The notes below the pieces were generated by a model. It was not told the DNA's origin and ran no database searches. It saw only the letters and a list, made by a program, of their open reading frames with translations. A stretch of DNA of 64,000 nucleotides from Candidatus Puniceispirillum marinum IMCC1322 (GTDB taxonomy: Bacteria > Pseudomonadota > Alphaproteobacteria > Puniceispirillales > Puniceispirillaceae). The stretch covers positions 496,001 through 560,000 of the forward strand of contig NC_014010.1 of the NCBI RefSeq assembly GCF_000024465.1, given 5' to 3'. Below are positions 43,266 through 53,029 of the stretch, in pieces. The position numbers and the translations under genes are program-made. Each line of letters begins with the position of its first letter. Positions within the stretch are counted from its first letter, which is position 1.

Positions 43266-45545
43266 TTAGAAACGCGTGCCAATCGATAGTTGGAATCGTT
43301 TGGTTTCGTCATGCGATTGCTTTGATATCGGATCAGCCCAGTAGAATGACATCGGCCCCAAAACAGTATCCCAGAGGACACCCACACCCAATGAGGCACG
43401 CATAGCTTGATCATTAGGCTTGGTTACGCCCGCGGGATAATCTGTTCCCCATACCGAACCAAAATCGGTATATGCCGTCCAGCGCAGACCAATATCCTTG
43501 CTTAAGCCAAGGTCTGATACAATTTCAACAGACCCTGCATACATATTATTACCACCAACAGCCGCCTTAGAACCTGTATCACGCGGCCCAATACCAGACC
43601 CTGTAAAGCCGCGTACAAGCCGACCACCAAGCGAGAAACGTTGTGATTGTGTTACATTTTCACCAAGGCCTGCTACATGCCCGATACGCCCACGAACACC
43701 CAATATAACGGCATTAAACAGATACGGCTGATAATAAGCCGCGCGGCCCACAGTTCGCGAATATTTCGCATCACCACCAAAACCGGCAAGCGTTTCGGAT
43801 ATTTCCATCAGATACCCTTCGGAGGGATCAAATCTATTATCACGCGTATCCTTGCCCAGCGTATAGCTGACCGAAGATGTCAGAATGTTTTTTCCATTTT
43901 CCCCCGTCACCGACGTCGCGGTTGTTGATGAGTCAGTCGTTTCACTTTGATCAAGTCGGTAATTGACCTGATGATAAATATCATTAGCCGCACTAAAGCC
44001 AACGCCGAAATTAACACCTGTGCGTTTCGTTGTTACCGAACTGGATTTCGTCTTTTCATTGAATAGCGACGCACTGCCAGTCAGATTACGGCCAAGGAAA
44101 TAAGGCTCGGTAACGCCAATCACAAAATCTGTTTTTGAGTCGGACAGGCCGATGCTGGCGCGCACCGAACGACCAGATCCCAAGAAATTGCGCTCGGCGA
44201 TACCCAAATTCAAACTGGTTTTATCCAAGGTCGAATAACCGACACCAACACTGAATTCACCTGTCGATTGTTCTTCAACGATGATCTGCGAGATGGTCTG
44301 ATCTTCGCTACTACCTTGGATGTTACGGACATCAACTTTGGCAAAATAACCCAAATTGCGAATGTTACGTTCTGAACGCTCTAGCTTGAGGGTGTTAAAC
44401 GCATCCCCCTCGACAAGCTCCATTTCGCGGCGAATAACATCATCAAGCGTACGGGTATTATCAATAATATCAATGCGTTCAACAAAGTTCTTACGCGCCT
44501 TACCCACGGTGACATGAATATCGAGAACACTGTCTTCAGGTATGGTAGTTATTTCAGGGCGCACATCAACAAAGGCATAGCCAAATTCACCAAGACGGTT
44601 GGTGATGTCAACAAGCCCCTGCTCAAGCCGGCGCACGTCGTATCGATTATCATCAGAAAAATCAAACAACGAAATCAGATCAGGAATATCAACATTCTCA
44701 ATTTCACTGGTCAGTGTAATATCACGAACCGTATATTGCGTGCCCTCGTTCAAAATGAAGGAGACGGCAAAACCGCTTCGGTCAGGCAATAGACCGCCCC
44801 GAACCCGGGTGACCGAAATGTCGGCATAACCACGCGCCAGATAAAACTGGCGAAGCAAACGCACATCATAATCCAACCGGCCTTCATCATATTTATCTGC
44901 CGAACTCAAAAACGCCCACCAGCGCTGCTCACGGCTTGAAATAGCACTGCGCAGAACCCGGTCAGAATAACGTTGGTTGCCCGAAAAGCTGATCGAACTG
45001 ATCTTGATAAGAGGGCCCTCATTCACTTCGAACACCAGATCCACACGATTTTCATCAAGCTCGATGATTTTAGGCTCAACAGAGGCACCAAACCGGCCGC
45101 CAGCCTGATACAGATCAAGCAATGTTCTGGTCGCTTCAAGGGCTAGTTTCTGGGTGAATACGCGGCGCGGTTGAACGTCAATAGCTTCCAACAGGCGTTC
45201 ATCGCTGATTGCGTCATTCCCTTCGATATTAATCCGGTTGATAATGGGGTTTTCCTGAATATCAATGGTGATAACACCAGCCTCATTATCAATGCTAATA
45301 TCTTTGAAAAGACCGGTATCAAAAAGCCGTTCAAGCGCGACATTGAGGCTGCTCTGAGTTACCACATCACCAATATTTACCGGTAGATATGACAGCACCG
45401 TACCCGAAGACACACGCTTATTCCCAAGCACCCGTATCTCTGACACACGAATATTCTGATCATTCGATTGGGCATGTATTTCATTGGCGGGAAGTAACAG
45501 ACCTGAAGCAAATAGAAAAATCGCAATTAGCAAAAAATTACGCAT
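43266..45545 (-). CDS. bamA: outer membrane protein assembly factor BamA
   Basis: About 759 residues. Signal peptide ending EIHAQS, five POTRA domains (about 25-425; RVSEIRVLGNKRVSSGTVLSYL is the first) and a 16-strand Bac_surface_Ag barrel whose C-terminus ends with the aromatic FQLSIGTRF. Inserts beta-barrel proteins into the outer membrane. I use ATG 45545, preceded by GGAG; the ORF extends upstream to 45599 but would put 18 residues ahead of the signal. The region VRGFTGSGIGPRD carries the conserved L6-loop VRGF that locks the barrel. Confidence 0.96.
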   Translation of the reverse strand: MRNFLLIAIFLFASGLLLPANEIHAQSNDQNIRVSEIRVLGNKRVSSGTVLSYLPVNIGDVVTQSSLNVALERLFDTGLFKDISIDNEAGVITIDIQENPIINRINIEGNDAISDERLLEAIDVQPRRVFTQKLALEATRTLLDLYQAGGRFGASVEPKIIELDENRVDLVFEVNEGPLIKISSISFSGNQRYSDRVLRSAISSREQRWWAFLSSADKYDEGRLDYDVRLLRQFYLARGYADISVTRVRGGLLPDRSGFAVSFILNEGTQYTVRDITLTSEIENVDIPDLISLFDFSDDNRYDVRRLEQGLVDITNRLGEFGYAFVDVRPEITTIPEDSVLDIHVTVGKARKNFVERIDIIDNTRTLDDVIRREMELVEGDAFNTLKLERSERNIRNLGYFAKVDVRNIQGSSEDQTISQIIVEEQSTGEFSVGVGYSTLDKTSLNLGIAERNFLGSGRSVRASIGLSDSKTDFVIGVTEPYFLGRNLTGSASLFNEKTKSSSVTTKRTGVNFGVGFSAANDIYHQVNYRLDQSETTDSSTTATSVTGENGKNILTSSVSYTLGKDTRDNRFDPSEGYLMEISETLAGFGGDAKYSRTVGRAAYYQPYLFNAVILGVRGRIGHVAGLGENVTQSQRFSLGGRLVRGFTGSGIGPRDTGSKAAVGGNNMYAGSVEIVSDLGLSKDIGLRWTAYTDFGSVWGTDYPAGVTKPNDQAMRASLGVGVLWDTVLGPMSFYWADPISKQSHDETKRFQLSIGTRF

Positions 45546-45638
45546 GGATACTCCATCTTTATCCGAACAGGCACGGCACCAGTTTTCAGTCCAGAACAAT
45601 GCATTATTGAGACAGTAAAGGCAAATACGTCAAAAACA

Positions 45639-45671
45639 CAGATACAATAACCTTCCAGATACAATAACCTT
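45639..45671. repeat. tandem 16-bp duplication at the rseP stop
   Basis: CAGATACAATAACCTT occurs at 45639-45654 and 45656-45671, period 17. The right copy includes bases of the rseP stop codon on the minus strand. Same form as the repeat over the trpG stop, but the sequences are unrelated. Confidence 0.88.
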
Positions 45672-46752
45672 AAGGTATCAATCGTGCCAGATCAAATAAG
45701 ACCAGAAATAACGTAAGCGTCATCAAAATTGCTATGCCACCCCGCATCAAGATAGCCTGCCAGTGAAGTGGTAATGGTTTTCCAAGCACCGCTTCAATCA
45801 GGAAAAATGCCATATGTCCCCCATCCAGCGCCGGAATTGGAAGCAAATTAATCAAGCCAAGATTGATCGAAATCACCGCGGTAAGCAAAATGAACGGCAC
45901 TATTCCCTGATTAAGCACAGTACCAGATATTTCGGCTATGCGAACAGGACCGCCAACTTCACCTTTTTGAATGTTACCCGTGACCGCACGCCCCAAACCA
46001 CGCAAAATCATTATCGACATGTGAAACGCGTCCGATGTTGCCGTAACCACTGCTGTCGAAGGTGCCATGCGCACACGGGCATTAACAGGAACTGACCTAA
46101 CCCCCAACACCCCAACTGTTATGTCCAACTGATCGCTGAATTGTGCTTTAGGCGTCACAGGCAAGGTAAGTTCTTGACCATCACGGCGTAAACGAAAATC
46201 CAGCTGTTTACCCGGGCTTTCAATAATCAAACCGCGCATATCATTGAATTCACGTATTTTAATGCCGTCAATTTCTAGAATCAGATCACCGCTTTGCAAA
46301 CCTGCCTCGGCGGCAGGCATGTTCGGTATAACCTCTCCTATTTCGGCTGGCAGTATCTGTTTACCAACGGTTATGTACACCATGGCAAATAACAATATGC
46401 CAAGAATAAAATTAGCTACAGGTCCTGCCAGGACAATCGCCATCCGCCAGTAAAGCCCAGCCCCACCAAAACTGCCCTCGACATGAGCACTGTCCTGTCC
46501 AGGTGTACTGGCGGCGTCTTCATCACCTCGCATTTTGACAAAACCACCAAATGGGATTGCCGCAATACGCCAGCGCGTCCCATTTTTGGCTGTCCGGCCA
46601 TAAAGTTCGGGACCAAATCCGATGGAAAAAACCTCGACGATCACGCCGGCTTTGCGCGCCACCCAATAATGGCCAAGCTCATGAAAAAAAACGACTGGGG
46701 TTATTAGTAGCAAAAACCCAATAATCAGATCAAAGAATCCAAGATCACCCAT
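45670..46752 (-). CDS. rseP: site-2 protease RseP (S2P metalloprotease)
   Basis: 360 residues with four membrane segments and one PDZ domain (about 115-190; E. coli has two). Cleaves membrane-bound anti-sigma factors in envelope stress. Zinc motif FFHELGHYWVAR (HExxH) near residue 22 and the third ligand in LLPIPALDGGHMAFF. Between dxr and bamA as in most proteobacteria. The stop codon sits in a tandem duplication. Confidence 0.95.
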   Translation of the reverse strand: MGDLGFFDLIIGFLLLITPVVFFHELGHYWVARKAGVIVEVFSIGFGPELYGRTAKNGTRWRIAAIPFGGFVKMRGDEDAASTPGQDSAHVEGSFGGAGLYWRMAIVLAGPVANFILGILLFAMVYITVGKQILPAEIGEVIPNMPAAEAGLQSGDLILEIDGIKIREFNDMRGLIIESPGKQLDFRLRRDGQELTLPVTPKAQFSDQLDITVGVLGVRSVPVNARVRMAPSTAVVTATSDAFHMSIMILRGLGRAVTGNIQKGEVGGPVRIAEISGTVLNQGIVPFILLTAVISINLGLINLLPIPALDGGHMAFFLIEAVLGKPLPLHWQAILMRGGIAILMTLTLFLVLFDLARLIP

Positions 46753-46785
46753 CTTAATTACCCCTAGTTTCTGCGACAGATAACA

Positions 46786-47988
46786 TTACTGCCCTTTAAT
46801 TTTTTCAACAAGAACCGTAGCCACACGCCGCGCCTCGTTATCAACAGCGATGACAGCGTCAAGCGTGTTAATGTCACCATCTATATTGGTGGCTAGGCTA
46901 TCTGCAACAATAGTGGCAATAGACGAAAAACTAATGTGACCGGCTAAAAATGCGGCCACAGCCACTTCATTGGCACCGTTTAGAATGGCCGGAGCAGTTC
47001 CGGCTTGTATTAAAGCGTTCTGTGCAAGAGCAAAGCATGGAAACCGATCCGGCTCAATAGGCAGAAATTCGAGTTTACCAAGCGCAACAATGTCCAATGG
47101 TTCCGGATCCCAGTTCAACCGACCAGGCATTTTCAGCGCATAAGAGATTGGCACCTGCATATCAGCAGAGGATAACTGGGCAATTATTGATCCATCGCGA
47201 AAATGAATCATACCGTGAATTATAGACTGGGGATGAATAACCGCTTCAATTTGTTCGGCAGGCAGATCAAACAGAAAATGCGCTTCGATGACTTCAAGTC
47301 CCTTATTCATCATTGTTGCGCTATCAACCGAAATTTTGCGCCCCATTTCCCAATTAGGATGCGCTACTGCATCTTGCGGCGTAATAGATGCAAATTCATT
47401 CAACGCGCGGGTTAAAAATGGGCCACCCGATGCTGTTAGACAAATCTTCTGAATCGATGACATGCCCTCATGAACGTCATTGCCATCAAGACGTTCCTGC
47501 CATCCATGCCAACATTGAAAAATAGCACTATGTTCACTATCAAGCGGAATGATCCGTGCCCCATTTTTTGCCGCAACCTGGCTGATCACATGACCTGCCG
47601 AAACCAAGGACTCTTTATTAGCCAACCCAATGGTCTGGCCTGCTTCGACAGCTTTCATCATTGATGGCAAACCAGCCAAGCCAACAATACCAGCAATAAC
47701 GATATCAACCTTTATGGCGGCTAAATCCTTACATTCAGCATCGCCCGCAACAATCTTTATTTCGGAACCTAGCAGACGTTCAGCCAGACGCGCCTGCTTG
47801 GTGGCATCAGCAATACCGACAACATCTGGGGTGAATTCGAGCGCAAGATCGGCAAGCTTTTCAACATTTGAGCCGCCAACAAGGGCCTTAATGCGAAACA
47901 GGTCAGGATTTTGTCGCACCAAAGCCAGCGTATTATCGCCAATGGAACCTGTCGCCCCAAGAATGGTGATGACCGAATGTGATGACAT
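46786..47988 (-). CDS. dxr: 1-deoxy-D-xylulose-5-phosphate reductoisomerase
   Basis: 400 residues. Converts DXP to MEP, the committed step to isoprenoids. NADPH loop TILGATGSIGDNTLALV, NKESLVSAG, the metal-binding DSEHSAIFQCW, and SASGGPF with the NWEMGRKISVDSATMMNKGLEVIEAHFLF stretch are all typical. It precedes rseP and follows cdsA with a 12-base gap, forming an isoprenoid/phospholipid block. Confidence 0.97.
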   Translation of the reverse strand: MSSHSVITILGATGSIGDNTLALVRQNPDLFRIKALVGGSNVEKLADLALEFTPDVVGIADATKQARLAERLLGSEIKIVAGDAECKDLAAIKVDIVIAGIVGLAGLPSMMKAVEAGQTIGLANKESLVSAGHVISQVAAKNGARIIPLDSEHSAIFQCWHGWQERLDGNDVHEGMSSIQKICLTASGGPFLTRALNEFASITPQDAVAHPNWEMGRKISVDSATMMNKGLEVIEAHFLFDLPAEQIEAVIHPQSIIHGMIHFRDGSIIAQLSSADMQVPISYALKMPGRLNWDPEPLDIVALGKLEFLPIEPDRFPCFALAQNALIQAGTAPAILNGANEVAVAAFLAGHISFSSIATIVADSLATNIDGDINTLDAVIAVDNEARRVATVLVEKIKGQ

Positions 47989-48000
47989 GCCGAACCTTTA

Positions 48001-48765
48001 TTAAATAAAAAACACCAACGCGACTATCGGTAAGGTGAGAAGATATCCGTCAAACCGATCAAGTAAACCACCATGTCCCGGGATAAGCCGGCCACTGTCC
48101 TTTACACCCATTTGCCGTTTTACACTGGACTCAAACAAGTCGCCAAGCTGAGCCAGACACCCAATTATGCACCCAAAGCCAAAAGCTACAACCGATGTCA
48201 GACCGAACATACCCGCAAAGATAAAATACAGTATGCCAGCCGCCAGAACACCGGCAATAGCTCCAGACACTGTTTTATTCGGGCTGATCGACGGTGCCAA
48301 TTTTGGCCCACCCACACGTCTTCCAACGAAAAATGCTGCTATGTCACAAGCAGCAACAACAGCACAAACAGCCAACAGCATATATTGCCCGTTCTGGTTG
48401 TTGATAATCACCTGAGCACTGACACCGCACAAGGATGTAAGGCCAACGAAAACGGCTAATGGAAACGATTTTTGCCACATTAGCAAAACCATCATAGCTG
48501 TGATCACTGCCAAGATTAACCGCGTATCAATGACCATAAGCCATAGTGGCATACCCACAAAGGCAAACAGGACAAGCACTATAAACGTAAAGGGCTTGGC
48601 CAAATCAACCAACCGGCTAAATTCCAACCCCATAAGAATGAAAGCCAGCCACACAATCAAAGATGCAATTTTAGCATCAAACCAAACAAGGACTATAATC
48701 GGAACAAGGGTAGCAAACCCAACAAGGCGCTGAGCCAATGGGGAAAGCGACGAAAATGTCATCAA
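48001..48765 (-). CDS. cdsA: phosphatidate cytidylyltransferase
   Basis: 254 residues, about eight transmembrane helices. Makes CDP-diacylglycerol, precursor of membrane phospholipids. The family signature GDLFESSVKRQMGVKDSGRLIPGHGGLLDRFDG is complete near the C-terminus with its metal-binding Asp residues. The start overlaps the uppS stop by four bases. Confidence 0.95.
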   Translation of the reverse strand: MMTFSSLSPLAQRLVGFATLVPIIVLVWFDAKIASLIVWLAFILMGLEFSRLVDLAKPFTFIVLVLFAFVGMPLWLMVIDTRLILAVITAMMVLLMWQKSFPLAVFVGLTSLCGVSAQVIINNQNGQYMLLAVCAVVAACDIAAFFVGRRVGGPKLAPSISPNKTVSGAIAGVLAAGILYFIFAGMFGLTSVVAFGFGCIIGCLAQLGDLFESSVKRQMGVKDSGRLIPGHGGLLDRFDGYLLTLPIVALVFFI

Positions 48766-49511
48766 GTGGTGTCGCTTGATGCAGAGCTGAGGTTTTTGTC
48801 ATTGTCAGCATAATTGCCACCAAAGCGACGCTCTCTATTATTGAATTCGGTAATTGCAACTTCTAGATCAGAGGCTTTGAAATCGGGCCAATATGTATCG
48901 CTGAAATATAATTCAGCATAGGACAGATCCCACAACAGGAAGTTTGAAATACGCTTTTCACCCCCAGTGCGGATAAGCAAATCAACTGGCGGCAAAACTG
49001 CCGTCTGCAAACGTGACTTCAAGAAATCGTTATTTACCAACTTTGGGTCAATAACTCCTGCTGCCACCTCTTCGGCAATTTGACGCGTAGCTTGCGTGAT
49101 GTCCTGCTGGCCGCCAAAATCAAGTGCGATGGTTAGATTAAGGCCTGTGTTTTCAGCCGTCAAAGTCTCTGATTTGCTGATAAGCTGCTGCAAATCTGTA
49201 GAAAAATTACCTCTATTACCAATGACACGTAGGCGGATATTATTATGTATCAATTCTTCGATTTCACGCATTAGAAATAGGCGCATTAATTTAAGCAAAC
49301 CAGACACTTCAGGTTCAGGACGGCTCCAGTTCTGAGCAGAGAATGCAAACGCCGTCAGCCAGCGGATCTGGCCTTGAGGTGCCGCACGACAAACATCCTT
49401 AAGCGACTCAGCGCCCTGATTGTGCCCACGAATAATGTCAAGCCCGCGCCCTTTTGCCCAACGCCGGTTGCCATCCATTATTATTGCTGTGTGATGCGGT
49501 GTTTTTACCAT
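48762..49511 (-). CDS. uppS: undecaprenyl diphosphate synthase
   Basis: 249 residues of the cis-prenyltransferase family. Builds the C55 lipid carrier for peptidoglycan and LPS. Catalytic Asp in HTAIIMDGNRRWAKGRG, LTAFAFSAQNWSRP, and LLIRTGGEKRISNFLLWDLSYAELYF are present. It precedes cdsA with a 4-base overlap and supplies the same envelope programme. Confidence 0.96.
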   Translation of the reverse strand: MVKTPHHTAIIMDGNRRWAKGRGLDIIRGHNQGAESLKDVCRAAPQGQIRWLTAFAFSAQNWSRPEPEVSGLLKLMRLFLMREIEELIHNNIRLRVIGNRGNFSTDLQQLISKSETLTAENTGLNLTIALDFGGQQDITQATRQIAEEVAAGVIDPKLVNNDFLKSRLQTAVLPPVDLLIRTGGEKRISNFLLWDLSYAELYFSDTYWPDFKASDLEVAITEFNNRERRFGGNYADNDKNLSSASSDTT

Positions 49512-49588
49512 TTTTAAACCCGTTTTGGTAGTTTTCCAAAATTCAAATGGCTATATCCAAAGCAAGGATTATAGCCAATAGGTTGATA

Positions 49589-50146
49589 TTATACCTGCGT
49601 TATCTCTTTTTCTTTATTGGCAAAAGCATCATCAATTTTTTTAACATATTCATCAGTTGTTTTTTGAATGTCACTTTCGAGTCCATGGCGTTCGTCTTCA
49701 GACATCAAACCTTCTTTTTCGGCCTTGCGAACACTTTCAATACCATCACGGCGAACATTGCGGATAGCGACACGAGCCGCTTCTGCATAGCGGCCTGCAA
49801 CTTTGACCATATCTTTCCGGCGTTCTTCGGATAAATCAGGGATTGGCACACGAATGAGCGTACCTTCGGCCATCGGATTTAGACCGAGATCAGACTCACG
49901 AATGGCTTTTTCAACAGACGCGGTCATGGACGCATCCCACACGGTCACCGTTAGCAAACGTGGCTCAGGTGCCGAAATATTACCAACCTGACTCATCGGC
50001 ATCTTAGAGCCGTAAGCGTCAACCATAATAGGTTCAAGCATTCCCGTCGATGCACGACCAGCCCGAAGCCCCATGAATTCAGTTTTCAGACTGGCAAAAC
50101 CGCCTTCCATCCGACGTTTCATATCTTCGATGTCAAAATCAGCCAT
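49589..50146 (-). CDS. frr: ribosome recycling factor
   Basis: 185 residues, the standard size. With EF-G it splits the post-termination ribosome. Seen: GLRAGRASTGMLEPIMVDAYG, ITVWDASM-like TVTVWDASMTASVEKAIRESDLGLNP, PDLSEERRKDMVKVAGRYAE and the C-terminal helix KTTDEYVKKID. It follows pyrH by 44 bases in the rpsB-tsf-pyrH-frr operon. Confidence 0.97.
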   Translation of the reverse strand: MADFDIEDMKRRMEGGFASLKTEFMGLRAGRASTGMLEPIMVDAYGSKMPMSQVGNISAPEPRLLTVTVWDASMTASVEKAIRESDLGLNPMAEGTLIRVPIPDLSEERRKDMVKVAGRYAEAARVAIRNVRRDGIESVRKAEKEGLMSEDERHGLESDIQKTTDEYVKKIDDAFANKEKEITQV

Positions 50147-50190
50147 TTCCCCTACCTTTAGCTAAATTAAAGTCCGATGCCATTCATTGG

Positions 50191-50925
50191 TCAGTGCACG
50201 ATGGTAAACTTGCCCTGATGCCGCAATACGCTAGCAAACCCACCTGCGCTTTCAATAGAAAAAACAAGGATGGGTATATTGTTCTCGCGCGCTAAAGAAA
50301 TAGCAGAAGCGTCCATCACCCGCAAATCATCTGAAAGCACCTGCAAGTAGCCAAGTTCGTCATAGCGCTTTGCATTTTTATCTTTTTCTGGATCAGCCGA
50401 ATAAACGCCATCAACACGCGTACCTTTCAGCAAGGCATGACAATTCATTTCGGTGGCGCGTAAAGCGGCGGCGGTATCCGTAGTAAAAAATGGATTGCCG
50501 GTTCCAGCTGCAAAGATCACAACACGGCCTTTTTCAAGATGCCGCGTTGCCCGACGACGTATATAAGGTTCACAAACAGCACTTATTGGCAATGCCGACA
50601 TGACCCGCACAGGAACGTCCAACTGTTCAAGCGCGTTTTGCATGGCAAGGGCATTCATAACCGTTGCCAACATGCCCATATAATCACCAGTCGCGCGTTC
50701 CATACCCGCGGCGGCACCAGACACGCCCCGGAAAATATTACCGCCACCAATGACAAGGCATACCTCGACACCCGTGGCGATAACGTCTTTTACCTCTATG
50801 GCGACTTTGCTAACCATTTCAGGATCAATACCATATGAACGTCTGCCCATCAGAGATTCCCCTGAAATTTTGAGCATCACACGTTGATATTTCAAATCCG
50901 TTACGGTTTCGCTATCTGTTGCCAA
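50191..50925 (-). CDS. pyrH: uridylate kinase
   Basis: 244 residues, amino-acid kinase fold. Phosphorylates UMP to [30 protein letters not shown] and [33 protein letters not shown] are typical. In the usual place between tsf and frr; GTP activation and UTP inhibition are known for the family. Confidence 0.97.
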   Translation of the reverse strand: MATDSETVTDLKYQRVMLKISGESLMGRRSYGIDPEMVSKVAIEVKDVIATGVEVCLVIGGGNIFRGVSGAAAGMERATGDYMGMLATVMNALAMQNALEQLDVPVRVMSALPISAVCEPYIRRRATRHLEKGRVVIFAAGTGNPFFTTDTAAALRATEMNCHALLKGTRVDGVYSADPEKDKNAKRYDELGYLQVLSDDLRVMDASAISLARENNIPILVFSIESAGGFASVLRHQGKFTIVH

Positions 50926-50947
50926 GGCTAACTCCTGTGTTTTTCAC

Positions 50948-51865
50948 TTAGGAAAGTTGTGCAGCAACTTCCGCCGCAAAGTCTGACTCTTCGCGTTCAA
51001 TACCTTCACCAAGATTAAACCTTACAAATGCCTTAAGGGCAATGTCTGCACCGGCATCTTTACCTGCTTTGATGATGACATCTTCGATCCGAGTTTCACC
51101 ATCAATAACGGACGTTTGCTCAAGCAGAACGACTTCCTGATAGTATTTTTTCATCCGACCTTCGACCATTTTTTCGGCGATTTCCTGAGGCTTGCCAGAG
51201 GCTTTGGCCTGTTCGATCAACACGTCGCGCTCACGCGCAACCATATCGGCATCAAGATCATCAACTGATAAGCTAGCTGGCGATGTTGCCGCTATATGCA
51301 TGGCTACCTGCTTACCCAAACCATTCAACACATCAGCTGATGCGCTTGATTCCAGAGCCACAAGAACGCCAATACGGCCAAGACCGTCAGCTGTCGCATT
51401 ATGCATATATGAAACGACAGAGCCGCTGGAAACCGATACTTTTTCCATACGACGCAGTGACATATTTTCACCAATCGTTGCAATCTTGTTGGTCAGTTCT
51501 TCCGAAACGTTACGACCTGTATCCGGGTAATCCAGCGTCTTAAGCGATTCAATGTCTGAAGCGCCAAGCGCAAGCAAACCAAGATTTCTGGCGAAATCCT
51601 GAAACTCGGTGTTACGCGCGACAAAATCGGTTTCTGCATTGAGTTCAACAATCGCACCTGACGTGCCATCAACAGCAACGGCAACCAAACCTTCAGCCGC
51701 TACACGACCTGATTTTTTAGCAGCCGCCGCCAAACCCTTTGTCCGCAACCAGTCAATTGCCGCGTCCATATCGCCACCGGTCTCGCCGAGAGCTTTTTTA
51801 CAATCCATCATACCTGCGCCAGATTTTTCGCGCAGTTCCTTAACTAGTGCAGCCGTCACACTCAT
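50948..51865 (-). CDS. tsf: elongation factor Ts
   Basis: About 305 residues. Nucleotide exchange factor for EF-Tu. The N-terminal UBA-like domain begins [24 protein letters not shown], followed by [14 protein letters not shown] and the dimerisation core. I use ATG 51865, preceded by AAGGAT; the frame continues upstream to 51910 but the family begins at [10 protein letters not shown] 12-bp hairpin lies between it and rpsB. Confidence 0.97.
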   Translation of the reverse strand: MSVTAALVKELREKSGAGMMDCKKALGETGGDMDAAIDWLRTKGLAAAAKKSGRVAAEGLVAVAVDGTSGAIVELNAETDFVARNTEFQDFARNLGLLALGASDIESLKTLDYPDTGRNVSEELTNKIATIGENMSLRRMEKVSVSSGSVVSYMHNATADGLGRIGVLVALESSASADVLNGLGKQVAMHIAATSPASLSVDDLDADMVARERDVLIEQAKASGKPQEIAEKMVEGRMKKYYQEVVLLEQTSVIDGETRIEDVIIKAGKDAGADIALKAFVRFNLGEGIEREESDFAAEVAAQLS

Positions 51866-51923
51866 TTTGCTATCCTTATATGCAAAGTTGTTAAAACCAT
51901 TAGCCCGCAATATGCAAGCAAAG

Positions 51924-51950
51924 CTGTTTTCCCCACTGTGGGGAAAACAG
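51924..51950 (-). promoter_or_regulatory. rpsB-tsf intergenic hairpin
   Basis: CTGTTTTCCCCA and TGGGGAAAACAG pair over 12 bases around a CTG loop. It follows the rpsB stop by seven bases and lacks a T-run on the minus strand, so it is likely a partial terminator or RNA-stability element that sets the S2 to EF-Ts ratio (inferred). Confidence 0.65.
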
Positions 51951-51957
51951 ATGTTTG

Positions 51958-52821
51958 TTATTCTTTGGCAACTGTGTCTTCAGCAGGTGCCGCCGTTGCC
52001 GCATCTGCGGCAACTTCAGCAGCCACCTCAACAGGTGCTTCTTCGGCAGGTGCTTCTTCGGCTGGTGCTTCAAGAGCCACCTCGACAGGCGCTTCGACAG
52101 CCGCACCAACATCACCACCACTTTTCATCAATTCGGTCTGCAAACCGTCAAGGACAGCACCTTGAACCAGCTCGCAATAGAATGTGATGGCACGCATGGC
52201 ATCGTCATTACCCGGGATCAGGTAATCAACGCCTTCCGGACTGGCATTACTATCAACAACAGCGACGACCGGAATATTGAGACGGTTAGCTTCCTGAACC
52301 GCAATGGCTTCTTTATTCGTGTCGAGGATAAACAGGATGTCAGGCAGACCGCCCATTTCCTTAATACCGCCAAGTGTGCGTTCAAGCTTTTCCTGTTCGC
52401 GAGTTAGCTGTAGAATTTCTTTCTTGGTCAGCTGGTTAATCTCGCCACTTTCCATACGGGCTTCAAGATCACGCAAACGACGGATCGACTGGGATACAGT
52501 CGCCCAGTTTGTCAACATGCCACCAAGCCAGCGATGATTTACATAATATTGTCCGCAGTCACGGGCTGTTTCAGCGATCTTTTCAGACGCGGCGCGCTTT
52601 GTGCCAACAAACAGCACACGGCCACCCTTAGCAGCCACATCACTGATTGCCTTTAAGGCGTGATGCAGCATTGGGACAGTCTGCTGGAGATCAAGGATAT
52701 GCGTTTTGTTGCGCTCACCGAAAATAAACGGTTCCATACGCGGGTCCCAACGACGGGTGCTGTGACCGAAATGAACGCCTGCTTCAAGCATTTGGCGCAT
52801 AGTAAAAGTAGGGAGAGCCAT
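51958..52821 (-). CDS. rpsB: 30S ribosomal protein S2 with acidic C-terminal extension
   Basis: 287 residues against about 240 for a minimal S2. Core: [54 protein letters not shown] and [26 protein letters not shown]. Residues about 243-287 are an Ala/Glu/Pro/Val-rich tail with near-repeats of [18 protein letters not shown] start at ATG 52821 with GGAG; the open frame upstream to 53091 is the structured leader, not protein. The tail's codons differ from the core by heavy use of GCA/GAA repeats. Confidence 0.97.
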   Translation of the reverse strand: MALPTFTMRQMLEAGVHFGHSTRRWDPRMEPFIFGERNKTHILDLQQTVPMLHHALKAISDVAAKGGRVLFVGTKRAASEKIAETARDCGQYYVNHRWLGGMLTNWATVSQSIRRLRDLEARMESGEINQLTKKEILQLTREQEKLERTLGGIKEMGGLPDILFILDTNKEAIAVQEANRLNIPVVAVVDSNASPEGVDYLIPGNDDAMRAITFYCELVQGAVLDGLQTELMKSGGDVGAAVEAPVEVALEAPAEEAPAEEAPVEVAAEVAADAATAAPAEDTVAKE

Positions 52822-52935
52822 GTTATTTACTCCTGTTCTCCGGTTAAACCTCCATGAGGGAAATGAAAGGCATATGCCTTCACCGGATGGCCTGAAGCAT
52901 GGATTTTGCCATGCCGGACCGCCCTCATGTGTGAA
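52822..52935 (-). ncRNA. structured rpsB leader (candidate S2 autoregulatory RNA)
   Basis: On the minus strand CATGAGGG (52922-52929) pairs with CCCTCATG (52853-52860), an 8-bp helix that encloses a GCATGG/CCATGC hairpin and the 14-base palindrome AAGGCATATGCCTT. The helix ends about 30 bases before the S2 start codon. S2 binding to its own leader is a common control for this operon; the match to that role here is inferred. Confidence 0.55.
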
Positions 52936-53029
52936 TTGAGGTGAGATGTATCGCCTTATCCATGAAAAAGCAAGCCAGAAAGCCGCATTTATCAGCCAAA
53001 CAAGAATAATATTTTCAATCTGAATGAAC

